A DNA stretch of 64,000 nucleotides, from contig NZ_VWXK01000017.1 in the NCBI RefSeq assembly GCF_011752565.1, forward strand, positions 1 to 64,000. Reading direction: 5' to 3'. This document shows positions 34,253 through 42,647 of this stretch, piece after piece. Under the pieces are notes generated by a model, which worked only from the letters and a program-made list of their open reading frames with translations, had not been told where the DNA came from and ran no database searches. Each line of letters begins with the position of its first letter. The stretch's first letter is position 1. Position numbers and translations under genes: made by a program. This stretch comes from Pantoea sp. Ap-967. Lineage in GTDB: Bacteria > Pseudomonadota > Gammaproteobacteria > Pseudomonadales > Pseudomonadaceae.

Positions 34253-35113
34253 TCATTCCTCGCCCGGTTTCACCACCACCGTACAGGTTGTCCCCGCCGC
34301 CAGCAGGAACCCTTCTGGCACCTCATCGATATGAATCCGCACCGGCACCCGCTGCGCCAGCCGTACCCAGTTGAAGGTCGGGTTCACGTCGGCAATCAGC
34401 TCGCGGCTCTGTGGGTTGTCGCGGTCGTAGATGCCGCGGGCGATGCTCTCCACGTGGCCCTTGATGCGCTCGCCGCTCATCATCTGCAACTCGGCCGGGT
34501 CGCCCACGTGCACATGGGGCAGCTTGGTTTCCTCGAAGAACCCATACACCCAGAACGACTGCTCGTCGACCACCGCCATCACCGCTTCACCGGTGCGCGC
34601 ATAGTCGCCCTTGTGGATGTTCAGGTTGGTCACGTAGCCATCCACCGTGGCGACGATATGGGTGCGCTGGAGGTTCAGCTCGGCTGCCGCAAGCCCCGCC
34701 AGGGCCTGCTGGTATTCGGCCTGGGCGGCGTTGGCGATGTTGCTGGCGTCGTCGCGGTTTTCCCGGGAGATCACCAGGTTGTCCAGGTCGGCGCGGCGCT
34801 TGGCGTTGACCTTGCGCATGTCCCAGGTGGCCTTGCGCGAGGCCACCAGCGCCTTGGCCTGGTCGACCGCCAGTTGGTAGTGCTCGGGGTCGATCTGGAT
34901 CAACAGGTCGCCCTTCTTGACCCGCTGGTTGTCCTTGACCGGTACGTCGACCACATAACCCGGCACGTCGGCGGCAACGTTGATGATGTCGGCGCGCACA
35001 CGGCCGTCGCGGGTCCAGGGCGTTGTCATGTAGTGCAGCCACAACTGGCGGCCGATCACCACGGCAGCGGCCAGCACCAACAGGGTGGCGATCAGGCTGA
35101 AAAACTTTTTCAT
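34253..35113 (-). CDS. AaeA-type efflux adaptor (HlyD family)
   Basis: A 286-aa short membrane fusion protein with an N-terminal membrane anchor (about 4-22). The first lipoyl half is VRADIINVAADVPGYVVDVPV. A short coiled coil (about 75-150) is followed by the second lipoyl half and beta-barrel (THIVATVDGYVTNLNIHKGDY). Its size and order fit AaeA, the partner of FUSC-type aromatic-acid exporters. It is the last gene of the NodT-FUSC-DUF1656-HlyD operon. Confidence 0.9.
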   Translation of the reverse strand: MKKFFSLIATLLVLAAAVVIGRQLWLHYMTTPWTRDGRVRADIINVAADVPGYVVDVPVKDNQRVKKGDLLIQIDPEHYQLAVDQAKALVASRKATWDMRKVNAKRRADLDNLVISRENRDDASNIANAAQAEYQQALAGLAAAELNLQRTHIVATVDGYVTNLNIHKGDYARTGEAVMAVVDEQSFWVYGFFEETKLPHVHVGDPAELQMMSGERIKGHVESIARGIYDRDNPQSRELIADVNPTFNWVRLAQRVPVRIHIDEVPEGFLLAAGTTCTVVVKPGEE

Positions 35114-35123
35114 CGATGGATTC

Positions 35124-35339
35124 TCACCAGTAGAGCGATAGCGCCAGGGCGCCGAACAGGCAGACGAACAGGCTCAGGCGCAGCAGCGCCGGGTGCCAGA
35201 AGAAGCGGTAGCCATCATGGCTGGCAATGAACCGATCAAGGCCCCAGGCCAGGCCCAGGGCGAACAGGAACATCAGGGTCATGGTGGGCATGTACACGCC
35301 ATGGAAGGCGATTTCACGGGGCATGGCATTACTGAACAT
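35124..35339 (-). CDS. DUF1656 (AaeX-like) small membrane protein
   Basis: A 71-aa protein with two membrane segments (about 17-35 and 50-70). The conserved opening MPREIAFHGVYMPTM follows a short leader. DUF1656 proteins are a constant third partner between FUSC permeases and HlyD adaptors; their exact role is unknown. ATG 35339 overlaps the end of the FUSC gene by 11 nt. A longer frame extending into the FUSC gene was discarded. Confidence 0.85.
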   Translation of the reverse strand: MFSNAMPREIAFHGVYMPTMTLMFLFALGLAWGLDRFIASHDGYRFFWHPALLRLSLFVCLFGALALSLYW

Positions 35340-37506
35340 GGTGCGTTCCTTTCGCCGGGGCCAGCGGCGACTGTGGGTCCAGCAGGGAAGAACGGATGAA
35401 GTGCAGGTAGCTCTGCGCCCGGCGCAGCACCGAGGTGTCGAAGTGCCGGGCAAAGGGCTCGTCGGTGGCCTGCACACGGGCGATGGCGTGGTCCACCGCC
35501 ACCAGGGCGCGCTCGTGGTTGCTGGCGCTCGGTTGCAGGAACAACCGCGCCAGGGCCCGGCCCATCACGCGGATCGCCTGGCGCCAGGGCTGCGACTCGG
35601 CGTAGGCCGGGTGCACCGGCGCCCGCGCCTGCTCCTTGCGCAGCTCGATGATCGCGTGGCCGATCTCCAGCACCGTGAACATCCAGCCCATCAGCTGGCT
35701 CTGCACCTGTGGCTTGCCCGCCGCCAGACCATAGGCCTGGTGCAGCAGGTCGCGGGTGCGGCTTTCGAATGCGCTGCCGAGGCCACGCAAGCGCCCGCTG
35801 ATGGCGAACAGCACCTGGCCGCGCAGCTCCTGTTCCAGGCGGCTCCACAACCAACGGCTGTTGGGCGGCAGGATGATCGCGCCAGCAGCGGCGCAGACGA
35901 ACATGCCGATGACCATGCCGATGTAGTCGTTGATGAAGCTGTACGGGTCGTAGACGGTGAGGTTGTTCGGCACTGAGCCGATGGCGAAGAACACCAGCAA
36001 GCCAATGCCGTAGCCCGCGTAGGCCGGGCGCGACGACAGGAACGCGCCGAGTGCCAACACCGGCGCCAGGACCATGCACAACAACGCGAAGCCGTCGATC
36101 CAGGGGAACACGAAGAAGGTTTCGAAAAAGCCGACGAAGGCGCCGATGGCCGTGCCACAGGCCATCTGGAACGACATGCGCTTGGGATTTGGCGATGCCG
36201 CCGACAGACCCACGGTCACCGTGGCGATCAGGGTCATCATGGCGCCGCTGGGCCAATCGCTCATCAGCCAGTAGCTGCCCAGCAGCAGCAGCACCGCCGA
36301 GGCGCGCACGCCAGCGGCCAGCGACACCAGCCAGCTGGTCTGCGCCACGTAGGGCTCGTCCCACTGCTCGCGCTGGTGATTGTGCGCGGCCAGCGAGGCG
36401 TGGGTTTCGGCGTAGCTGTACATCTCGTCGACGAAGCGGTAAAGCAGCTCGAAGGCGGTATGGAAGTCCAGCTGGTCCGACTCGCTCGGCCCGGTGGCCA
36501 GGTAGTCGGCACGCAGGCCACGTACCTGGGCCTGCAGGCCCTCCTTGTAGGCGCCCAGCTCCAGCGTCAGGCGCAGGGCATCGGCGTCGGTGAGCGCCCG
36601 GCCGACATAGGGCTGCAGCAGTTCGACCAAGGTGCCAAGGCCAGGCTCGATGGCGCTGACGATCTGCAAGGGGCCGCGGGCGCGCAGGCGTTCCAGCAGG
36701 CGATGCAGGGCGTTGAAACGGGTGGTGATGGCCATGAACTCGCTGTTCATGCGCACCAGCCGGCCCGAACGCCGGCGCATGTGCGGGTCTTCGAAAGCGG
36801 TTACGTTGCGCAGGCTCTCCAGGCCCACCGCCTCGGCAACGAAACGCACGTTGCTGGTTTCGAAGCGGTCGCGCTGGCTGTCGCCGCGCAGGGCTTCGAC
36901 CACCACACCTGCGAACACGCCAAAGCGCTGGTACAGGGCGTTGCGCATGGCGGCGCTGGCCGACTGGGGCAGGATCGCGGCGCTGACGAAGGTCGACACC
37001 AGGATACCCAGGGCAATCTCCAGCACCCGCCACACGGCGGCCATGAACGCCTGGTCGGGGTGCTGCAGCACCGGCAGGCCGATCATCGCTGCGGTGTAAC
37101 CGGCCAGCACGAAGCCGTAGGCGCGGAAGGTGCGGTAGCGCATGGCGCCCGCCGAGCACAGGCCCACCCACAGCGCAAGGCTGGGCAGGAACAGCTCGGT
37201 GTTCTGCGGGAAAATGGCAATCAGCGCCACCATCATCGCTGAGCCTGCCAAGGTGCCGAGCACCCGGTAGAAGCTCTTGGCGAACACATGGCCGCTCTGC
37301 GGCTGCATGACGATGAACACAGTGATCATCGCCGTGCGCGGTTGCGGCAGCTCCAGGCGCATGGCCAGCCACAGGGTGATGAACGCCGCGGCCAGCACCT
37401 TGAAGATGTACACCCAGGTCACCCCGTCGGTACGCGCCCAGGCGAAAAAGCCCCGGCGCCACTCCAGGCGCTGCAGCCAGCGCACGGGCAAACTGCAAGC
37501 GCTCAT
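35329..37506 (-). CDS. FUSC-family (AaeB-like) efflux permease
   Basis: A 725-aa inner-membrane protein with two membrane blocks (about 35-200 and 395-550) and two large cytoplasmic domains, the layout of AaeB/YccS-type fusaric acid resistance proteins. The N-terminal block contains the typical AMITVFIVMQPQSGHVFAKSFYRVLGT. It would expel aromatic carboxylates together with the adaptor and NodT channel of the same operon. It overlaps the NodT gene by 4 nt. The substrate is not determined by the sequence. Confidence 0.92.
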   Translation of the reverse strand: MSACSLPVRWLQRLEWRRGFFAWARTDGVTWVYIFKVLAAAFITLWLAMRLELPQPRTAMITVFIVMQPQSGHVFAKSFYRVLGTLAGSAMMVALIAIFPQNTELFLPSLALWVGLCSAGAMRYRTFRAYGFVLAGYTAAMIGLPVLQHPDQAFMAAVWRVLEIALGILVSTFVSAAILPQSASAAMRNALYQRFGVFAGVVVEALRGDSQRDRFETSNVRFVAEAVGLESLRNVTAFEDPHMRRRSGRLVRMNSEFMAITTRFNALHRLLERLRARGPLQIVSAIEPGLGTLVELLQPYVGRALTDADALRLTLELGAYKEGLQAQVRGLRADYLATGPSESDQLDFHTAFELLYRFVDEMYSYAETHASLAAHNHQREQWDEPYVAQTSWLVSLAAGVRASAVLLLLGSYWLMSDWPSGAMMTLIATVTVGLSAASPNPKRMSFQMACGTAIGAFVGFFETFFVFPWIDGFALLCMVLAPVLALGAFLSSRPAYAGYGIGLLVFFAIGSVPNNLTVYDPYSFINDYIGMVIGMFVCAAAGAIILPPNSRWLWSRLEQELRGQVLFAISGRLRGLGSAFESRTRDLLHQAYGLAAGKPQVQSQLMGWMFTVLEIGHAIIELRKEQARAPVHPAYAESQPWRQAIRVMGRALARLFLQPSASNHERALVAVDHAIARVQATDEPFARHFDTSVLRRAQSYLHFIRSSLLDPQSPLAPAKGTHHVQ

Positions 37507-39032
37507 TCGGCGTTACCCGGCTGCTGGTCGAACAGGGCCAGGCTGGCCGGGGTTTTCGGCGCGGCCTGACGCTGTTCGTCCGGCACGTCCTTGCCCGCCT
37601 GCAGGCCGCCGCCCAGGGCGGTGACCAGCTCGGCATGGGCAATCAGGCGCGCGGCCTGCACCTGCTGTTGCACCTGTTGCTGGCGAAACAGCAAGGTCTG
37701 GGCATTGAGCACATTGAGGTAGTCGGTCAGGCCGCGCTGGAAGGCGACCGTGGCGATGTCGTAGGTTTTCTGCGCAGCGGCCACCGACTCGGCGGCAAAG
37801 TGCGCCTGCTGCTGCATCGACTCACGGCGAATCAGCTGGTCGGAGATGTTCTTCAGCGCACCGACCACGGTCTGGTTGTAGCGCGCCACGGCCACGTCGT
37901 AACCCGCCGCGGCCACGCCCAGCTGCGAGCGCAGGCGGCCACCGTCGAAAATCGGCAGGCTGATCGCCGGGCCCACGTTGTAGTTGAACTTGCGCCCGGT
38001 CAGGAACGCCAGCGGGCCACCGCCGGTGGCCATGAAACCCAGGCTGCCGACCAGGTCGACATTGGGGAAGAAACCGGCATGGGCAACGTCGATGCCGCGG
38101 GCCTGGGCAGCCACCTGCCAGCGGCTGGCAACCACGTCGGGGCGCTGGCCGACCAGTTCGGCGGGCAGGTTGGACGGCAGCTTCAATGGCGCGGCCAGGG
38201 TCAGGCTCGGGCGCTGCAGTTGCGCGCCCTCCCCCGGGCCCTTGCCAGCCAGGGCGGCCAACTGGTTGCGGGCCAGGGCGATTTCTTCATCCAGGCTGTC
38301 GAGCTGGCGGTGGGTTTCAGGCAGCGGCGCCTCGGCCTGGCTGACTTCGAAATGGGTGCCGATGCCACCGGCCAGGCGGCGCTTGGCCAGGGCCAGGATC
38401 TGCTCTTGCTGTTCGAGTTCGGCCTTGACGATGTCGCGCTGGGCAAAGTGCAGGCTCAGCTGGATATAGGCGCGCACCACGTTGTTCTGCAATTCGAGTT
38501 GGGCCTGGCGGGCCTCGGCCACGCTCATATGCGCCTGGTCCACGGCCTGCTCGCTGGCATTGCGCTCTCGGCCCCACAGGTCCAGGGCGTAGCTGAAACC
38601 GATGGCGGCGTTGTTGTCCCAGGTGTTGGCCCCCGACAATGCGCCGGGGCCGTAGAACTGGTCCTCCGGCCAATTGTGCCGTTTGAGGCTGGCCTGGCCG
38701 TTGGCCTGCAGCTGTTCAGCCGACTCGACCACCCCGGCCATGGCCTTGGCCTCGCGTACCCGCGCCGCCGCCATGGCCAGGCTCGGGCTACCGGCCACGG
38801 CAAGGTTCACCCAGCGGTTCAGTTGCGGGTCGGCATAGGCCTGCCACCACTGTTGGTCGGGCCAATGGGCATCGCTGGCTGCCTCGCGAATGGCGGCATC
38901 AGGGGTCAGGGAATTGGCTTGCAGGGTCTTGCTTTGCGGGGCAATGCCCCAGGTTCCGATACAGCCGCTCAAGGTGAGACTAAGGGCACAGGCACTGAAC
39001 ACTTGAAGCGTTCTGATGATGCGACGCGGCAC
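37503..39032 (-). CDS. NodT-family outer-membrane efflux lipoprotein
   Basis: A 509-aa channel with lipobox LSGC (Cys about 24) and two OEP repeats. The first contains helices near 70-260; the second includes LPAELVGQRPDVVASRWQVAAQARG, a NodT hallmark. It is the first gene of the FUSC efflux operon and faces the LysR gene across a 191-bp intergenic region that should hold the regulated promoter. It is clearly distinct from the channel at 27514. Confidence 0.92.
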   Translation of the reverse strand: MPRRIIRTLQVFSACALSLTLSGCIGTWGIAPQSKTLQANSLTPDAAIREAASDAHWPDQQWWQAYADPQLNRWVNLAVAGSPSLAMAAARVREAKAMAGVVESAEQLQANGQASLKRHNWPEDQFYGPGALSGANTWDNNAAIGFSYALDLWGRERNASEQAVDQAHMSVAEARQAQLELQNNVVRAYIQLSLHFAQRDIVKAELEQQEQILALAKRRLAGGIGTHFEVSQAEAPLPETHRQLDSLDEEIALARNQLAALAGKGPGEGAQLQRPSLTLAAPLKLPSNLPAELVGQRPDVVASRWQVAAQARGIDVAHAGFFPNVDLVGSLGFMATGGGPLAFLTGRKFNYNVGPAISLPIFDGGRLRSQLGVAAAGYDVAVARYNQTVVGALKNISDQLIRRESMQQQAHFAAESVAAAQKTYDIATVAFQRGLTDYLNVLNAQTLLFRQQQVQQQVQAARLIAHAELVTALGGGLQAGKDVPDEQRQAAPKTPASLALFDQQPGNAE

Positions 39033-39223
39033 AGCTGCGATTTCCCGAGGAAGAGGTGGAGGGGCCGGGCAATTCTAGGGGGCAGCCGCACTGGCGATAA
39101 GCGCATATTCCTGCGAATCTTTGTTACCGAAACAGCGATAATCCGCCTTTGGTCGAAGGCAAGTTTTCATAACTTTTGCGTTACTTCATGACACAATTTT
39201 GTCCTCTATATCGAGAGTGACCC

Positions 39224-40171
39224 ATGGACACCCTGCAAAACATGCGTGCTTTCAGTTGCGTAGCCCAGCTAGGCAGCTTTACCGCCGCCGCCGCGCAACT
39301 GGATACGACCACCGCGAACGTGTCGCGGGCGGTCTCCAACCTGGAAGCCCATCTGCAAACCCGGCTGCTCAACCGCACCACCCGGCGCATCGCCTTGACC
39401 GAAGCCGGCAAGCGATACCTGATGCGCTGCGAGCAAATCCTCACCTATGTCGAGGAAGCCGAGGCCGAGGCCAGCGACGCCCATGCCCGGCCTGCCGGGC
39501 AGTTGAAAGTGCACTCGATGACCGGGGTCGGCCAGCATTTCGTGGTCGATGCCATCACCCGCTACCGCGAATCGCACCCGGACGTGACCTTCGACCTGAC
39601 CATGGCCAACCGCGTGCCAGACCTGCTCGAAGAGGGTTATGACGTGTCCATCGTGCTCGCCACCGAGCTGCCGGACTCCGGTTTCGTCTCCCAGCGCCTG
39701 GGCATCACCTACAGCATCGTCTGCGCCTCGCCCGACTACGTGGCGCGCAACGGCTTCGCGCACAAGCCGCTCGACCTGCTGCAGCACGCGTGCCTGCGCA
39801 TGGTCAGCCCAGTGATTCCGCTGGAGAAGTGGTTGTTCGATGGCCCGGAAGGCCAGGAGCTGGTCAACATCACCAGCTCGCCGTTCCAGGTCAATTCGGC
39901 AGACGCGATGAAAACCGCGATCCGCAGCGGCATGGGCATGGGCGTGCTGCCGATCTACTCGGCAATCGACGGCCTGCGCGATGGCAGCCTGGTGCGGGCG
40001 CTGCCGGACTACCGCCTGCAGGAGCTGAACCTGTACGCCATCTACCCCTCGCGCCAATACCTGGATGCCAAGATCAAGACCTGGGTCGAGTACCTGCGCA
40101 ATTCCCTGCCAGAGATTCTGGCGGCCCATGAGGCGGACCTGAAAACCCATGAATTGCTGATCGCCAACTGA
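39224..40171 (+). CDS. LysR-type regulator, divergent to FUSC efflux operon
   Basis: A 315-aa LTTR of the AaeR/DsdC-like subgroup. The N-terminus reads MDTLQNMRAFSCVAQLGSFTAAAAQLDTTTANVSRAVSNLE, with a clean helix-turn-helix. The effector domain spans about 92-300. Divergence from the efflux operon is the classic LysR layout, so it probably activates the pump in response to an aromatic acid. In the 191-bp space, short inverted repeats (ATTC-N4-GAAT near 39109 and AAGTT-N5-AACTT near 39160) are possible LysR sites. Confidence 0.9.
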   Translation: MDTLQNMRAFSCVAQLGSFTAAAAQLDTTTANVSRAVSNLEAHLQTRLLNRTTRRIALTEAGKRYLMRCEQILTYVEEAEAEASDAHARPAGQLKVHSMTGVGQHFVVDAITRYRESHPDVTFDLTMANRVPDLLEEGYDVSIVLATELPDSGFVSQRLGITYSIVCASPDYVARNGFAHKPLDLLQHACLRMVSPVIPLEKWLFDGPEGQELVNITSSPFQVNSADAMKTAIRSGMGMGVLPIYSAIDGLRDGSLVRALPDYRLQELNLYAIYPSRQYLDAKIKTWVEYLRNSLPEILAAHEADLKTHELLIAN

Positions 40172-40251
40172 AAAAGCTGCTGCACGGCGGCGGTGGACAA
40201 TGGTAGGTTGCTAAGCAACAAACCCGACCCACCGCCTTGAGAAGTTGCCCG

Positions 40252-41226
40252 ATGAAAAAGACCGTCCTGGCCTTCAGCCGCATCACCCCGGCCATGGCCG
40301 AGCGCCTGCAGCAAGACTTCAACGTGATCGTGCCAAGCCCCAAGCTCGGTGATATCAGTGCCCAGTTCAACGAAGCCCTGCCCGAGGCCCACGGCCTGAT
40401 CGGTGCCGGGCGCAAGCTTGGCCGTGCGCAACTCGAAGGTGCGGGCAAGCTGGAGGTGGTGTCCAGCGTCTCGGTGGGCTACGACAACTACGATGTCGAC
40501 TACTTCAACGAACGCGGCATCGCCCTGACCAACACCCCCGACGTGCTCACCGAAAGCACCGCCGACCTGGGCTTCTCGCTGATCATGGGTTGCGCCCGGC
40601 GCACCGCCGAGCTCGATGCCTGGACCAAGGCCGGCAACTGGCAGGCCACCGTTGCGCCGTCGCACTTCGGCAGCGATGTGCATGGCAAGACCCTGGGCAT
40701 CGTCGGCCTGGGCAACATCGGCGCGGCCGTTGCCCGCCGTGGCCGCTTCGGTTTCGGCATGTCCATCCTGTATGCCGGCAACAGCCGCAAGGCGGCGCTG
40801 GAGCAGGAGTTGGGCGCGCAGTACCGCAGCCTTGAGCAGTTGCTGGCCGAATCGGACTTCGTTTGCCTGGTGGTGCCGCTGTCCGACGCCACGCGCAAGC
40901 TGATCGGTGCCCGCGAGCTGAAGCTGATGAAGCCCAGCGCGTTTCTGATCAACATCGCCCGCGGCCCGGTGGTGGACGAGGCGGCGTTGGTCGAGGCGCT
41001 GCAGAACGGCACCATTCGCGGGGCCGGGCTGGATGTGTACGAGAAAGAACCGCTGAGCGAATCGCCCTTGTTCCAACTACCCAATGCACTGACCCTGCCG
41101 CACATTGGCTCGGCCACGGCGGAAACCCGCGAGGCCATGGCCAACCGGGCCATGGAGAACTTGCGGGCGGCGCTGCTGGGTGAGCGGCCGCGGGATTTGG
41201 TGAATCCACAGGTTTGGAAGGGGTGA
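40252..41226 (+). CDS. D-2-hydroxyacid dehydrogenase (glyoxylate/2-ketogluconate reductase type)
   Basis: A 324-aa NAD(P)-dependent dehydrogenase. The Rossmann motif is GIVGLGNIGAAVARR (about 150-164). The catalytic arginine lies in NIARGPVVDE, the glutamate in GLDVYEKEPLSE and the histidine in LTLPHIGSAT. The overall style is close to GhrB/TkrA, which reduce glyoxylate, hydroxypyruvate and 2-ketogluconate. The substrate cannot be chosen from motifs alone. The ATG at 40252 is preferred over one five codons upstream. Confidence 0.88.
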   Translation: MKKTVLAFSRITPAMAERLQQDFNVIVPSPKLGDISAQFNEALPEAHGLIGAGRKLGRAQLEGAGKLEVVSSVSVGYDNYDVDYFNERGIALTNTPDVLTESTADLGFSLIMGCARRTAELDAWTKAGNWQATVAPSHFGSDVHGKTLGIVGLGNIGAAVARRGRFGFGMSILYAGNSRKAALEQELGAQYRSLEQLLAESDFVCLVVPLSDATRKLIGARELKLMKPSAFLINIARGPVVDEAALVEALQNGTIRGAGLDVYEKEPLSESPLFQLPNALTLPHIGSATAETREAMANRAMENLRAALLGERPRDLVNPQVWKG

Positions 41227-41253
41227 TGGTTTTTTAGCGCTTGTGGTGGCTTC

Positions 41254-41323
41254 TTCGCGGGGCAAGCCCGCTCCTGCATCGCCAGGCCTGTGATGTACCT
41301 GTGGGAGCGGGCTTGCCCGCGAA
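41254..41323. repeat. REP inverted pair
   Basis: Facing REP cores between the convergent ends of the dehydrogenase gene and the glycosyltransferase operon; arms lie at 41254-41273 and 41305-41323. Confidence 0.85.
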
Positions 41324-41346
41324 GAGGCCGGGACAGGCAATAGCGA

Positions 41347-42282
41347 TTACCGCTGGCGCCGCCGGCCCAGCACCTTGCGCACCACATACCGGGGGCGGTG
41401 CTTGGTTTCCTGGTAGATCCGCCCGATGTACTCCCCCAGTATCCCGATGCCGATAAGCTGCACCCCGCCGAGAAACAGGATCGCCGTCATGATCGACGGG
41501 TAGCCTGGCAAGTCGTTGCCGTGGAGCATCTTGTCCACCAGCATGTACACGGCAAAGGCAAAGGCGAACAGCGACACGCCCGCCCCTACGTAGCTCCACA
41601 GCCGCAACGGCACGGTACTGAACGAAGTGATGCCGTCCAGGGCCAGGTTCCACAGCCGCCAGAAACTGAACTTGCTGTTGCCCGCCACCCGCTCCGGCCG
41701 GTCGTACTCGACGATCACCGTGCGAAAACCCACCCACGACAGCACGCCTTTCATGAACAGTTGCTGCTCGGGCAACTGGCGGATAGCAGCCACCACCTTG
41801 CGGTCGAGCAGCCGAAAATCGCCGACGTTCTCTTCGATATGGGTTGAAGCAATGCGGTTGTGCAGGCGGTAATAAAGCCGTGCGCTCCAGCGCTTGAACG
41901 GCGTATCGGCAGTGCGGCTGCGGCGCTTGGCCAGCACCACATCGGCCCCCTGCTGCCATTGCTCGATCATCTGTGCAATGAGCGACACCGGGTCTTGCAG
42001 GTCGACATCGATCGGCACCACGGCATCGCCTTCGGCGTACTCAAGCCCGGCGAACAAGGCCGACTCCTTGCCGAAATTGCGCGAGAAGTTCACCACCGAT
42101 ACCCACTCGTCCCGCGCCGCCAGGGCCGCGCAGATGTCTTCGCTGGCGTCATCGCTGCCGTCATTGACGAACAGGATTTCCACGGTCGTGCCCTGCAGGG
42201 TCGGCTCGTTGCGCACGGCCTGGTAGAACCGCTCCAGGGTGTCCTGTTCGTTGTATACCGGTACGATCAGGGTGATGTTCAT
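41347..42282 (-). CDS. gtrB: GtrB-like polyprenyl-phosphate glycosyltransferase
   Basis: A 311-aa GT2 enzyme that would load a sugar onto undecaprenyl phosphate at the cytoplasmic face. It starts MNITLIVPVYNEQDTLERFYQAV and carries the metal-binding acidic motif in VVPIDVDLQDP. The RSRTADTPFKRWSARLYYRL region is typical of GtrB/ArnC-like enzymes. Two C-terminal membrane helices (about 230-290) follow. ATG 42282 overlaps the GtrA stop by 4 nt. The set GtrA, GtrB and a membrane glucosyltransferase is the standard three-component side-chain glycosylation unit of O-antigen or other surface glycans. Confidence 0.88.
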   Translation of the reverse strand: MNITLIVPVYNEQDTLERFYQAVRNEPTLQGTTVEILFVNDGSDDASEDICAALAARDEWVSVVNFSRNFGKESALFAGLEYAEGDAVVPIDVDLQDPVSLIAQMIEQWQQGADVVLAKRRSRTADTPFKRWSARLYYRLHNRIASTHIEENVGDFRLLDRKVVAAIRQLPEQQLFMKGVLSWVGFRTVIVEYDRPERVAGNSKFSFWRLWNLALDGITSFSTVPLRLWSYVGAGVSLFAFAFAVYMLVDKMLHGNDLPGYPSIMTAILFLGGVQLIGIGILGEYIGRIYQETKHRPRYVVRKVLGRRRQR

Positions 42283-42647
42283 GGCGTGTTCCGTCTGAAG
42301 ACCACGGTGTGCGAGTAGCAATAGCCTGCCACCAGGCTGACTGCCGAAAAGGCCAGCAGGGTCAGCCAGGGTGATAGCCTTGCCCAGTCCGCCATGGCCC
42401 CCAAGGCCAGGCTCAGCGCTCCCATGCCCAGCATGAACAGCAGGTAGCGTGGGCCGGAGGGCCTGACCGCGAAGGTATAGTGGGCGTTGGCGTAGTAGGA
42501 AAGGGTCGCTGCCACGGCGAATGCCAGCAGGTTGCTCGACGCCTGGCGCAGCCCCAGCATCAGGTGCAGGCCAAGGAACACCAGCCAGTGCACCAGCGTG
42601 TTGCCGATGCCTACCAGCCCGTAACGGGCGAAACGGTGCCAGGTCAC
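42279..42647 (-). CDS. gtrA: GtrA-family flippase-like membrane protein
   Basis: A 122-aa protein with four predicted membrane helices, starting RFARYGLVGIGNTLVHWLVF, the signature of the GtrA family. It carries the conserved ALSYYANAHYTF stretch in the second half of the domain. It is thought to flip the undecaprenyl-linked sugar made by GtrB to the periplasm. It overlaps both neighbours by 4 nt. Confidence 0.9.
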   Translation of the reverse strand: MTWHRFARYGLVGIGNTLVHWLVFLGLHLMLGLRQASSNLLAFAVAATLSYYANAHYTFAVRPSGPRYLLFMLGMGALSLALGAMADWARLSPWLTLLAFSAVSLVAGYCYSHTVVFRRNTP

